A stretch of 64,000 nucleotides of DNA from Lachnospiraceae bacterium (GTDB taxonomy: Bacteria; Bacillota; Clostridia; Lachnospirales; Lachnospiraceae): NCBI GenBank assembly GCA_900199595.1, contig FZRB01000013.1:1-64000 (forward strand), written 5' to 3'. The position numbers and the translations under genes are program-made. Every line of letters begins with the position of its first letter. Within the stretch, counting starts at the first letter, position 1. Positions 18,915-29,109 of this stretch are shown in pieces. A model generated the notes under the pieces. It saw only the letters and a list, made by a program, of their open reading frames with translations. It did no database searches and had not been told where the DNA came from.

Positions 18915-20501
18915 TTATCCTTTATATTCAGTTGGAGAAACTCCTGTATTCTTTTTGAAGATTCGGCTGAAATAATTCGGATTCGAATATCCCACCTCTG
19001 AGCATATTTCCTTCATGCTCAGATCTGTATTCTCCAGAAGTTCCTTCGCTTTCTCTATTCTAAGTCCTGTCAGATAATCTATAAATGTCTGTCCCGTAGA
19101 CTCCTTAAATATCTTGCTGAAATAATATGGACTTATATCGACATTTCTCGAAACATCATCCAGTGATATATCATTCTTATAGTTTGCCATTATATATTCC
19201 TGTGCTTTATCAATCACAACATTGGAATGATTTTCTTTACGGCATTTAACATTGTGGCTGGCCTCATACACCTTATCCACAAACCATTTTCTCAGCTTGT
19301 CATAGCTTTCTGTTCTGTTAATGAACTGCAGATAATCTCCTCTGGATCTGAAATGATATACCTGTCCGCCTTTTATATAAGCTACGGACTCTGCTCTCAT
19401 TACAAATTCCAGCGTCTTCAGCTTTACATCAGACTCATATTCGCCATATCTTTCTATCATCCAGTCAAAGAACTGATTTGCCGAGCTGACAGCTGCATCT
19501 GTCTCTCCTCTTTTAATTGCTTCAAAGATAGCATTTTCTCTGTCAACCGGATAATCATCTTCATATTCTACATGAGTAGCTACATCATCCGAATGAACAA
19601 CAGAGCCCTCAGATGTAGCCAGGCTGTCCAAAGCCTCATTATAAGAAATCATCTGCTTATCCAGGGGCTTGATGGAACCGACTCCCGCTCTGAAGGTGGT
19701 ATCCAGCTGCTGATTAAGCCTTCTTACCATATTTCTGGTATTATCGATTATCTCAATTCTTTCATTATAATCATATTCACTTTTATTATAAGGTATAAAT
19801 ATGGCTATCTTGTTAGCCATAACATCTCCGATGACTCCTCTAACATAGCTCTTAACTATTTCTCTTAAGTCTCTCAGATGGTTCTGTATTCTGACAGAGG
19901 TACCAACTGCATTTGTCAGTTCTCCGTTTTCCTGTTTCTCACCGAATACAAGTGCAATCATATAACCATAATCTGTATCTATCTCAAGAAGCTTCTTGAA
20001 GTTCTGTATATCATCCATATAGAAATCCTGAAAAAGGAGATTATAAATAAGACCGCTTTCGATAATAGGTGTAACTGTCTCCATTTTCTCGAGGATTTCC
20101 AACTCCTTCGCACGCTTCTCTCGCTCACTGTCAACCTGTCCCATAGCCTTATATATAGTACTGATAAACTGATGTCTTTCAACAGGCTTGTTGAGATAAT
20201 CGATTACACCAAGGCTCATTGCCTCCTGCGCATAACCGAACTTATCATAGGCCGATATCACGATAAATATAATCCCGGGATTACGCTTGGATATCTCTCT
20301 TATCGCATCGATACCATTTATACCCGGCATTCTGATATCCATAAGTGCAATATCCGGTCTGAATCGTTCTGCCAGCTCGATTACGCTTCTTCCTGTTTTT
20401 GCAGTTTCGATCATAACATTATTACCGAACTCTTCATTCAGCATATATGTATAAGAGTCAAGTACAATACCCTCATCATCTGCTATCATTATTCGATACA
20501 T
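18915..20501 (-). CDS. YesN-type response regulator with AraC DNA-binding domain
   Basis: A 528-residue regulator. The N-terminal receiver (MYRIMIADDE, phosphoacceptor Asp in IALMDIRMPG, Lys in DYLNKPV) is followed by a long linker (about 130-415) and an AraC-type double helix-turn-helix at the C-terminus (about 425-525: ISPYYFSKIFKESTG and EVGYSNPNYFSRIFKKNTG). It is expected to activate the nearby sugar-transport genes when phosphorylated by the adjacent kinase. Start at 20501 follows AGGAG by 7 bases and leaves one base after the kinase stop, so translation is coupled. A start five codons earlier is possible. Confidence 0.9.
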   Translation of the reverse strand: MYRIMIADDEGIVLDSYTYMLNEEFGNNVMIETAKTGRSVIELAERFRPDIALMDIRMPGINGIDAIREISKRNPGIIFIVISAYDKFGYAQEAMSLGVIDYLNKPVERHQFISTIYKAMGQVDSEREKRAKELEILEKMETVTPIIESGLIYNLLFQDFYMDDIQNFKKLLEIDTDYGYMIALVFGEKQENGELTNAVGTSVRIQNHLRDLREIVKSYVRGVIGDVMANKIAIFIPYNKSEYDYNERIEIIDNTRNMVRRLNQQLDTTFRAGVGSIKPLDKQMISYNEALDSLATSEGSVVHSDDVATHVEYEDDYPVDRENAIFEAIKRGETDAAVSSANQFFDWMIERYGEYESDVKLKTLEFVMRAESVAYIKGGQVYHFRSRGDYLQFINRTESYDKLRKWFVDKVYEASHNVKCRKENHSNVVIDKAQEYIMANYKNDISLDDVSRNVDISPYYFSKIFKESTGQTFIDYLTGLRIEKAKELLENTDLSMKEICSEVGYSNPNYFSRIFKKNTGVSPTEYKG

Positions 20502-20502
20502 A

Positions 20503-22005
20503 TCATATCTCCTCATAAGGAATAGTGATCACGACTTCTGTGCCCTGATCTCTTCCGTTACTGATTATTTCAACATTATTCTTATCATCAAAATAAAGTT
20601 TCAGTCTTTCAATCACATTTTTAAGACCTACACCATTACCCTTCTTATCCTTTGATGCCTCTATATCCTCACTTGTATAGGTTCCGCCGAGTATACTCTG
20701 TATAGTCTCCTGTTTCATTCCTATACCGTTGTCTGCAACACTTATATATACATTATTGTCTGAAGAATAAACAGAAAGCATGATTTTTCCTTCACGCTCT
20801 AAATCTCTGATTCCGTAATTGACACAGTTTTCCACTATCGGCTGAAGAACCATGCCCGGAATTCTTACATTCAGCAGAGCTTCATCCTCTATTTCCTTAG
20901 AAAAATGTATATCCCCCGCAAAACGCACATTCAGAATATATATATATGTATCGACCAGTTCAATTTCCTCTTTGAGTGTTACCTCATCCTTTTCAGAAAT
21001 ATTGTATCTGAAAAATGCGGCAACATTCTGTATATATTCATAGGTTCTGTCTGCATGTTCCATCATAGCAAGCTGCGTTCCGGCATTCAATGTATTAAAC
21101 AGAAAATGCGGGTTGATCTGTGCCTGAAGATACTTAAGATGTGCATCCTTCAGGTGAGCCTCCATCATAAGCTCCTTTTCCTTGAGGATCTGCTCCTTCT
21201 CCATACTGTCCTTCAGTCTTGTAAGATATCCCGGAATACTGCTCACCATCTGGTTAAAGGCTTCAGTAACTACGCCAACTTCATCTTTACTGTGAACCTT
21301 TACCTGTTCAACATTATCAAGTTCTCCTGCAGAAACCATATCTGCAGCTATGGAAAGATCCAGAAGAGGCTGTGTTATATTTCTCGTAACAAGAAGTACA
21401 AGCATTATATCAAATGAAATCAAAAGCGCAAACATTATAATGCTTAAGAATTCCAGATAACCCACAGCCGACGATAGAGCTTTATAGCTCTCATTATTAA
21501 CTCTGAAACGATATTCGTTAAGACTCGTTATATAGGAATTAATGTAGCTGTATATCTCACTTGCCTTCTCATAACGATCCTTATACTTCTCTATATTCCT
21601 TCCACGTTTGGACTCAATAGTCTCCTTTGTAAGGCGTATATACTTTTCAGACATATAATAGATGCTTCGTTCCATAAGGAGCATATGATTGTCAGTTATT
21701 TTTCCATCCAGCTCTTCTATAAGTGTACTGTACTGCTGTTCCGCTCTGTAGTATTCATCAAGCGAATCCGTATTCTTAGTATCCAGATACTCTACCATAC
21801 TGCTCTGAACCAGATCCAGCGCATCGGAAAGATCATTCAGCTTTACGTTACCAACATATACTTCATCTATCTGAAGTGTTATTCTATTAAGGTTATAGTA
21901 CATGAACATATTAACCATGAGTACAAGAAGAGTACTTCCTATAATCAGTATCGAGAGCTTTGTTCTGAGCTGAAGATCGGAAAGCTTCATGCTAAGGTAT
22001 TTCAC
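20503..22005 (-). CDS. YesM-type sensor histidine kinase
   Basis: A 500-residue membrane kinase: first helix about 15-35, extracytoplasmic domain about 36-180, second helix about 185-210, HAMP linker, then the LytS/YesM His-kinase domain with the phosphorylated His in QAQINPHFLFNTLN and an ATPase domain (PIVENCVNYGI, VADNGIGM, GNGVGLKNV). The start is GTG, 9 bases after AGGAGG, and its G is the last base of the preceding stop codon (TAGTG). Preceded by a membrane-bound binding protein, which probably presents the sugar signal, and followed by the cognate YesN regulator. Confidence 0.9.
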   Translation of the reverse strand: MKYLSMKLSDLQLRTKLSILIIGSTLLVLMVNMFMYYNLNRITLQIDEVYVGNVKLNDLSDALDLVQSSMVEYLDTKNTDSLDEYYRAEQQYSTLIEELDGKITDNHMLLMERSIYYMSEKYIRLTKETIESKRGRNIEKYKDRYEKASEIYSYINSYITSLNEYRFRVNNESYKALSSAVGYLEFLSIIMFALLISFDIMLVLLVTRNITQPLLDLSIAADMVSAGELDNVEQVKVHSKDEVGVVTEAFNQMVSSIPGYLTRLKDSMEKEQILKEKELMMEAHLKDAHLKYLQAQINPHFLFNTLNAGTQLAMMEHADRTYEYIQNVAAFFRYNISEKDEVTLKEEIELVDTYIYILNVRFAGDIHFSKEIEDEALLNVRIPGMVLQPIVENCVNYGIRDLEREGKIMLSVYSSDNNVYISVADNGIGMKQETIQSILGGTYTSEDIEASKDKKGNGVGLKNVIERLKLYFDDKNNVEIISNGRDQGTEVVITIPYEEI

Positions 22006-23096
22006 TATTCTTCTCCTCCTTCCGTCTCGAAGGAATCGAGGTTTTCAGCATCAGCCTGTTTAGAATCAATCATATAGAATTCACTGACATAACCACTTTC
22101 CAGATATTCATTCAGAGCTTCTACGGACTTCTGTCCCATCTGCTCTGAATCAACTACCATAGAAGATTTGATAATATTCTTCTGAATAGCGGACTTAATG
22201 GTTGGCGACATATAAAATCCCAGTATTTCCACTTCACCTACTTTATTATAATCTACTACAGTCTGATAAACACAGATAGTATTTTTCTCGCTTAAACATA
22301 CTATGATATCGGGAGTCTCATTTTCACTTACAAATATGTCTCTTATCTCTTCCTCTGCCGCATAGCCCTTACCGGTACTGACAACCTTGCTGTCTATACC
22401 GATCTTTGCGTTCAGATCACTGGAATCAAGAGTTTCTTTAATAGCGGTAAGAATTACAGACTGACTGCTTCCTGTGATAGAATCATCCATAAGTACAAGT
22501 ATGTTGCATTTGTCCATTTCTTTGCTTTGAACTAAAGAAACCAGCTGCTCACCATATTCTTTTCCAAGGTTGTAACCACTGATACCTATGTAGCTGATTC
22601 TTTCTCCCTCAGGAACATCTGACGCAACTGTTACTACGGGTATCCCTTCCGACATGGCATCCCTAAGTATACTTAAGGTTTTATTATCATCATCGCCCTC
22701 AACGATAATACCATCCACCTTGGAACTGGTAGCAATCTTGATAAGATCTCTCTTGGTCAGATTATCCTCCAGTCCTTCGCCCATCAGTTCTATATATGCA
22801 TTGCTCTTCAGAGCCTCAGAAAGTGCGCCCTCATAAACGTTCTTCCAAAAGTCAGTTTCTCTTGAAGAAGTGATAAGTACATAATATCTGTCGTAGGTTT
22901 TATTTTCACTAGTGCCCAGCATATTCTTAGTATTCTTCATATTTACATAGAAATAGCCAATACTAAAAACAATCATGCCGACAAGAAGCACACCCAGCAC
23001 AATGGTCGTTACGAGAATAAGCCTGTTTCCGGATTTACTCGCAGAGCTGTTATCAAAATCTTCAAATATTTCATTTTCAAAATCATTGTCTTTCAT
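22005..23096 (-). CDS. Membrane-anchored periplasmic-binding-protein sensor component
   Basis: A 363-residue protein with an acidic cytoplasmic N-terminus (about 1-24), one membrane helix (about 25-50) and a type-1 sugar-binding fold outside (YYVLITSSRETDFWKNVYEGAL; VDGIIVEGD; VVTVASDVPEGERISYIGISGYNLGKE). It has no lipobox. Overlap with the YesM kinase gene by one base strongly suggests it is a co-receptor that binds a sugar and signals through that kinase, as in three-component systems described for Clostridium and Thermoanaerobacter. Only 4 bp separate it from the DUF2752 gene upstream. Confidence 0.8.
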   Translation of the reverse strand: MKDNDFENEIFEDFDNSSASKSGNRLILVTTIVLGVLLVGMIVFSIGYFYVNMKNTKNMLGTSENKTYDRYYVLITSSRETDFWKNVYEGALSEALKSNAYIELMGEGLEDNLTKRDLIKIATSSKVDGIIVEGDDDNKTLSILRDAMSEGIPVVTVASDVPEGERISYIGISGYNLGKEYGEQLVSLVQSKEMDKCNILVLMDDSITGSSQSVILTAIKETLDSSDLNAKIGIDSKVVSTGKGYAAEEEIRDIFVSENETPDIIVCLSEKNTICVYQTVVDYNKVGEVEILGFYMSPTIKSAIQKNIIKSSMVVDSEQMGQKSVEALNEYLESGYVSEFYMIDSKQADAENLDSFETEGGEE

Positions 23097-23100
23097 ACTC

Positions 23101-23517
23101 TTACCAGTTATATATATTTCTGAATATTCCGAATAGCATAAAAAGTCCCAGCCAGATAAATAACAGGATTTTATTTATACGGTTCATTTTCTTTTTGGAT
23201 TCATTGAGATATATGAAGTATATAATTTCACATATTACATAAGGAAATGAAACGAATATAAATGGATTATATCCGAATGCCTGCTTAAAATCAAAATGAA
23301 TTATAGATATGATCATTCTTGTGATTCCACAAGAAGGACATTTCAGATGAAAAAGCTCATAGAAATAACACCTCATGGAAAAGGGTGTATACATTACAAG
23401 AAAATAATAAACTATTCCTGCAAATAGAAGAAGAACCATATCTCTTATGGTTCTTTTTCTTATGTCCTCTTTTGCAAGACTTATTCCGTATTTTTTTTCA
23501 AGTTCTTCCTGATTCAT
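23101..23517 (-). CDS. DUF2752 membrane protein
   Basis: A 138-residue membrane protein with three helices (about 28-46, 84-104, 115-135). The family hallmark CPSCGITR lies between helices 1 and 2, followed by DFKQAFGYNPF, matching DUF2752. The function is unknown; the paired cysteines could bind metal or form a disulphide. The start follows the atpC stop by one base (TAATATG), so its translation is coupled to the ATP synthase operon, and the sugar sensor follows after 4 bp. Confidence 0.82.
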   Translation of the reverse strand: MNQEELEKKYGISLAKEDIRKRTIRDMVLLLFAGIVYYFLVMYTPFSMRCYFYELFHLKCPSCGITRMIISIIHFDFKQAFGYNPFIFVSFPYVICEIIYFIYLNESKKKMNRINKILLFIWLGLFMLFGIFRNIYNW

Positions 23518-23518
23518 A

Positions 23519-23926
23519 TTATTGTATCATTTCTTTTGTTTTGATTCGGGCTACGGCACGCTTCAGACTGGCTTCCGCCAGAGTATATTCTCTTACGCTC
23601 TTCTTCTGAAGCATTGCTTCTCTGGCTGCTGCTTCCTTAGCCTTTACTCTTTCAAGATCGATCTCGTACGGCCACTCGGCTGAGTCAACCAGAACCAGAA
23701 CCTCACCGTCATCTATTCTCATCATGCCGTCTGAAACAGTAGCCTCCTGCCACTCACCATCTTCCGTCTGAAACTTGAGCAGTCCCGGAATAATGGCGAC
23801 CACCACATTCTGATGCATGGCAAGAACACCATAATCCCCATCCAGTGCGGGTACTATGAGCGAAACCATTTCACCTGCGTAAAATGTATTGTCTGCTTCA
23901 ATTATCCTGCATTTAAAACTCTTCAT
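23519..23926 (-). CDS. atpC: ATP synthase F1 subunit epsilon
   Basis: A 135-residue epsilon subunit: N-terminal beta-sandwich (SFKCRIIEADNTFYAGEMVSL, then DGDYGVLAMHQNVV) and a C-terminal helical pair (ERVKAKEAAAREAMLQKKS). It sits in the rotor stalk and can inhibit ATP hydrolysis. The ATG at 23926 is chosen because it starts the conserved fold and lies one base after the atpD stop (TAGTATG); a start 10 codons earlier would lie inside atpD. Confidence 0.93.
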   Translation of the reverse strand: MKSFKCRIIEADNTFYAGEMVSLIVPALDGDYGVLAMHQNVVVAIIPGLLKFQTEDGEWQEATVSDGMMRIDDGEVLVLVDSAEWPYEIDLERVKAKEAAAREAMLQKKSVREYTLAEASLKRAVARIKTKEMIQ

Positions 23927-23927
23927 A

Positions 23928-25331
<1,404 letters not shown>

Positions 25332-25377
25332 TTAATTCGTTTCTTCTTCTGTGCGGTGCTCATAAGCAAATAAAAGC

Positions 25378-25490
25378 AGTGCTACTGACTGCGGATAATT
25401 CTTCGAGTATAAGGAAGAAAACGCAGATGTACTAAGTACATCGAGGCTTTCTGACGCTGTAATCGGAGAATTATCTCAGTCAGGAGTGCT
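25378..25490. repeat. Foldback hairpin inside the atp operon
   Basis: Imperfect 25-bp arms at 25378-25403 and 25465-25490 (blocks CTGACTG and ATAATTCT in one, their complements in the other), with a nested GATGTACT-A-AGTACATC hairpin at about 25425-25442. The right arm overlaps the last codons of atpG. Could tune atpG/atpD ratios through processing, or be an inserted repeat. Confidence 0.65.
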
Positions 25491-26376
25491 GTTTGTTTTG
25501 TTTTTGAGCACGTGCTCCAGCGGCGACTTCTGTAATTTCCTGAGTGATAGCCGCCTGTCTTACTCTGTTATACTCTATCTGAAGTTCAGCCAGAAGGCTT
25601 TCTGCATTTTTATTTGCAGAATCCATTGCAGTCATACGCGCATTCTGTTCAGCAGAGAAGCTGTCTACAAGCGCACCATATATATTTCCGGCAACATATC
25701 CCGGAATAACTCTGTTCAGAACCTCATTTACTGAAGGATCAAATTCAAAATGTACATCCTTCTCATTCTTCTCTTCCTTCTTTGTCCAGAACTCACGTCT
25801 GTCAAATGGCAGAAGTCTCATCATCTTAACCTCTGTAAGAAATTCACTCACCATATCACTGTAAATGATACGGATCTCATCAATTTCTTTATTATCATAC
25901 TGTTCCAGAAGTATAGAACTTATCTCACGAGCTCTTGTAAATGTAGGATTCTGGGCTGTATACAGAAAAGACTGTTCTATTTCGTAGTTTCTTCGCTGGA
26001 AATATCTTCTTCCATATTCTCCTACAACATAGAGCTTGGTCTTTTTATGCTTTGACATTTCCTCTTCAGCCAGCTTGGTAACATTATGATTATAAGCTCC
26101 GGCAAGGCCCTTATCAGCGGTTATGATTAAGTATGCATAAGTTTCAGCCAGCTTACGACCGGTCTTCGGATAAAAATATCGGCTCGTAATATCAATCTCT
26201 GTCTGAAATATACGACGAATCTCATGCTCCTGCATATCGAAGTAAGGTCTCGTCCTCTCCAGCTCTTCCTTTGCCTTACGCATCTTTGTAGAAGATATAA
26301 GATACATAGCATTTGTAATCTTCTGAGTATTCTTTACACTGGCTATTCTGTTCTTAATCTCTTTTGTATTTGCCAT
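25480..26376 (-). CDS. atpG: ATP synthase F1 subunit gamma
   Basis: A 298-residue central stalk subunit: N-terminal helix NTKEIKNRIASVKNTQKITN with YLISSTKMRKAK, a middle domain with the conserved ITADKGLAGAYN, and a C-terminal helix ending NRVRQAAITQEITEVAAGA. It turns within the alpha/beta ring. It starts directly after the atpA stop. The stop codon falls inside a foldback arm. Confidence 0.95.
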   Translation of the reverse strand: MANTKEIKNRIASVKNTQKITNAMYLISSTKMRKAKEELERTRPYFDMQEHEIRRIFQTEIDITSRYFYPKTGRKLAETYAYLIITADKGLAGAYNHNVTKLAEEEMSKHKKTKLYVVGEYGRRYFQRRNYEIEQSFLYTAQNPTFTRAREISSILLEQYDNKEIDEIRIIYSDMVSEFLTEVKMMRLLPFDRREFWTKKEEKNEKDVHFEFDPSVNEVLNRVIPGYVAGNIYGALVDSFSAEQNARMTAMDSANKNAESLLAELQIEYNRVRQAAITQEITEVAAGARAQKQNKQHS

Positions 26377-28131
26377 TTATTTAACACTGTAGCTTTCTTT
26401 GAATTTATTTGCTGTTTCAATTATCTGCTGTTTATCATCATCAGACAGCTGTCCGGTTGAATCGATCTGTTTACAAAGAACCTCCTCTTCCTCATGGAAG
26501 TAATCCAGAAGCTTTGTTCTGAAATCAGCTATGTTATCAACCGGTATATCCTGCATCACATGTGCTGTAGCAGCAACCAGAATTATTACCTGCTCATGAG
26601 CCTTGAACGGATTGTTCTGAGGCTGACGTAAGAGATACATAAGTCCCTGTCCATACTGAAGCTGTTTCTTGGTAGTCTCATCCAGATCACTTGAGAACTG
26701 TGTGAAGACTTCCATCTCGCGATACTGTGCAAGATCGAGACGAAGACTACCTGTAGCCTTCTTCATAGCCTTTGTCTGTGCCGCTCCACCTACACGGGAA
26801 ACTGACAGACCAACATTAACGGCCGGTCTCTGACCTGCAAAGAACAGATCACTTTCCAGGAATATCTGTCCATCTGTAATGGATATAATATTTGTAGGGA
26901 TGTACGCCGATACATCTCCTGCCTGAGTTTCTACTATAGGAAGTGCTGTTATACTTCCTCCGCCATTCTCATCTGACAGACGTGCGGATCTCTCCAGCAG
27001 TCTTGAATGCAGGTAGAATACATCACCCGGATAAGCCTCACGTCCCGGAGATCTTTCAAGAAGAAGTGACAACGCTCTGTAAGCTATAGCATGCTTAGAC
27101 AGATCATCATACACAATAAGAACATCCTTACCTCTCCACATAAAGTACTCTGCCATAGCAGCTCCGGCATATGGAGCTATGTACTGAATAGGAGCTGTCT
27201 CTGATGCATTTGCTGCGATAACTATGGTATACTCCATAGCCTCTTTCTTCTTTAATGTCTCTACAAGATGTGCAACACTGCTTGCCTTCTGTCCGATGGC
27301 AACATATATACAGATAACTCCGTTATCCTTCTGATTAAGTATTGTATCAAGTGCGATAGCAGTCTTACCGGTCTGTCTGTCACCGATAATAAGCTCACGC
27401 TGTCCTCTTCCTATAGGGAACATAGAATCGATAGAAAGGATACCCGTATTCATAGGAGTGTCTACCGACTGCCTCTCTACTATTCCGGGAGCAGCTGTTT
27501 CTACTGCTCTGTAACCGTCAGAATCAACAGGTCCATGTCCATCTATAGGATTACCCAGTGGATCGATTACTCTTCCGAGGAACTTTTCTCCTACAGGAAT
27601 ACCCGCAGTTTTTCCTGTTCTTAGGACTCTGCTGCCTTCTGTAACATCTGTATCATCACCGAAAAGAATGACACCTATATCATCAGGTCTCAGTTCCTGA
27701 ACCATACCTCTGACACCTGATTCAAATACGACGATTTCTCCGTACATAACGGACTTAAGACCGTCAACAAAAACGATTCCGTCTCCGACTGACTCAACAT
27801 GGCCTTCCTCTTCCGGTATAACCTGAGGCTCCCACTCATGAACACTTGTCTTCATAAGAGAGATCAGTTCTTCACCTGAAGAAACCTTCTCAACCTTCAT
27901 CTCTCTCAGCATTTCCTCGAGCTGATGAAGTCTTCCTTCTTTTGTCCAGTCGTATACTTCTTCTCCGACTTCAAGCTTGAATCCATTTTCAATATCTTTA
28001 TTCTTTATATATTCAAGCTCGATACCATCCCCATGATTCTGGGAAATAAAGCTGTTAAGTCGTTTCTTTTGTTTCTCATCAGGTTCTGTCGGAGCATAGA
28101 GCAGGGCACGTATTTTTTTCTCTTCTGCCAC
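26377..28131 (-). CDS. atpA: ATP synthase subunit alpha with N-terminal delta-like domain (delta-CTD/alpha fusion)
   Basis: 584 residues, about 80 more than usual. From about residue 104 it is a normal alpha subunit: VESVGDGIVFVDGL, Walker A GDRQTGKT, the KDVLIVYDDLSKHA segment and a C-terminal helical domain. Residues about 7-77 (ending in GEEVYDWTKEGRLHQLEEML) align by eye with the C-terminal domain of the delta subunit, whose hallmark is xGDxxIDGSVRGRLxxL. No separate atpH exists in the operon, so the gene appears to be a fusion of truncated delta to alpha, missing the delta N-terminal domain. Delta is normally one copy and alpha three copies per F1, so stoichiometry is puzzling. The ATG starts right after atpF by 6 bases. 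Confidence 0.9.
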   Translation of the reverse strand: MAEEKKIRALLYAPTEPDEKQKKRLNSFISQNHGDGIELEYIKNKDIENGFKLEVGEEVYDWTKEGRLHQLEEMLREMKVEKVSSGEELISLMKTSVHEWEPQVIPEEEGHVESVGDGIVFVDGLKSVMYGEIVVFESGVRGMVQELRPDDIGVILFGDDTDVTEGSRVLRTGKTAGIPVGEKFLGRVIDPLGNPIDGHGPVDSDGYRAVETAAPGIVERQSVDTPMNTGILSIDSMFPIGRGQRELIIGDRQTGKTAIALDTILNQKDNGVICIYVAIGQKASSVAHLVETLKKKEAMEYTIVIAANASETAPIQYIAPYAGAAMAEYFMWRGKDVLIVYDDLSKHAIAYRALSLLLERSPGREAYPGDVFYLHSRLLERSARLSDENGGGSITALPIVETQAGDVSAYIPTNIISITDGQIFLESDLFFAGQRPAVNVGLSVSRVGGAAQTKAMKKATGSLRLDLAQYREMEVFTQFSSDLDETTKKQLQYGQGLMYLLRQPQNNPFKAHEQVIILVAATAHVMQDIPVDNIADFRTKLLDYFHEEEEVLCKQIDSTGQLSDDDKQQIIETANKFKESYSVK

Positions 28132-28137
28132 TTTTAT

Positions 28138-28614
28138 TTAGCTCCTTTCAGCATTATCAAGAAACATATCATATGCTTCACTGGTATTACTTGTGAGAAC
28201 AACCTTACGGGTTGCCTCCTCAACCATCTCTGTTATATCTTTCTTAGCAGATGCAACGATAGCCTTTCTCTGGTTCTCTGCATCTCTCTTGGCATCCTCA
28301 AGTATCTTGCCTGCAGCATCTCTTGCTTCAGCCTCTGCATTTGATCTCATATTAGCGATATCCAGGGATGCTTTCTTCTTCTGCTTAGAGATCTCAGCTT
28401 CAACATTCTTCAGTTTCTCTTCATATTCAGCATTCTTCTGCTCTGCTTCAGCAAGCTTATTCTTAGCTGATTCATCCATTTCCTTATAATGATTCTCTCT
28501 GTCCTGCATTATCTTTTTTACAGGAGCGTAAAGAATAAAATAAAGACCACCGAAAAGCAGAACTACATTGAACATATGAAGAAATATCTGTGTAAAATCT
28601 ATTCCTAATGGCAT
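28138..28614 (-). CDS. atpF: ATP synthase Fo subunit b
   Basis: A 158-residue peripheral stalk protein: a short N-terminus, one membrane helix (about 9-28) and a long charged coiled coil (about 30-150, heptad-like Glu/Lys/Ala). The conserved ...PVKKIMQDRENHYKEMDESA start of the helix fits. It normally binds the delta C-terminal domain, which here is on the alpha chain encoded next. atpH would be expected immediately downstream but is absent. Confidence 0.92.
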   Translation of the reverse strand: MPLGIDFTQIFLHMFNVVLLFGGLYFILYAPVKKIMQDRENHYKEMDESAKNKLAEAEQKNAEYEEKLKNVEAEISKQKKKASLDIANMRSNAEAEARDAAGKILEDAKRDAENQRKAIVASAKKDITEMVEEATRKVVLTSNTSEAYDMFLDNAERS

Positions 28615-28669
28615 ATTATTACCTCACTGGTTTTTTTATAAATATAATCTTCAAATAAATTCCGCTTTA

Positions 28670-29029
28670 TCACAAGACGAATATAATAAGGATTGCTACA
28701 ACGAGTGCATAAAGAACAGCAGTCTCTATGAAAACGACACCGAGGATCATAGTTGTTCTGATATTACCTGCTGCTTCCGGCTGACGAGCAATTCCCTCAG
28801 CTGTTTTTCCAACGCTCATACCCATTGCTATGGTTCCGAGACCGCCGGCAAGACCAATAGCGATAGCAGCTGCAATAGCCTTAGCTCCTGTTGAGTCATC
28901 CTTTGCTTCTTCTGTTTCAGCAGTTTCCTCTGCTGCATAAGATGTAATTGCAGGTGCAGCAACAGTTGCAAAGCAAAGTCCTGCAAAAAGTATGGCAAAT
29001 GTTAAAACTGTTTTCTTTAAAAGTTTCAT
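28670..29029 (-). CDS. atpE: ATP synthase Fo subunit c with signal-peptide-like extension
   Basis: 119 residues, against the usual 70-90. The extra N-terminus (1-31, KKTVLTFAILFAGLCFATVA then SYA) looks like a signal peptide, followed by an acidic segment and the two-helix ring subunit: GLAGGLGTIAMGMSVGK, loop ARQPEA and second helix with the ion-binding Glu102 (FIETAVLY). Thr103 and Tyr107 match positions used by Na+-binding rings, but the first-helix Gln of those rings is Met69 here, so H+ or Na+ cannot be decided. Confidence 0.92.
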   Translation of the reverse strand: MKLLKKTVLTFAILFAGLCFATVAAPAITSYAAEETAETEEAKDDSTGAKAIAAAIAIGLAGGLGTIAMGMSVGKTAEGIARQPEAAGNIRTTMILGVVFIETAVLYALVVAILIIFVL

Positions 29030-29109
29030 TTTACTACCTCTCTATAATCAGTATTTATAATTTTCTTTATAATTCAAATCGCTATAATTTATTTACTGCT
29101 TGTTTATAA

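Noticed and set aside
28670-29029. Na+-specific c ring
   Set aside because: Thr and Tyr match, but the first-helix Gln of Na+ rings is Met, so the signature is incomplete.
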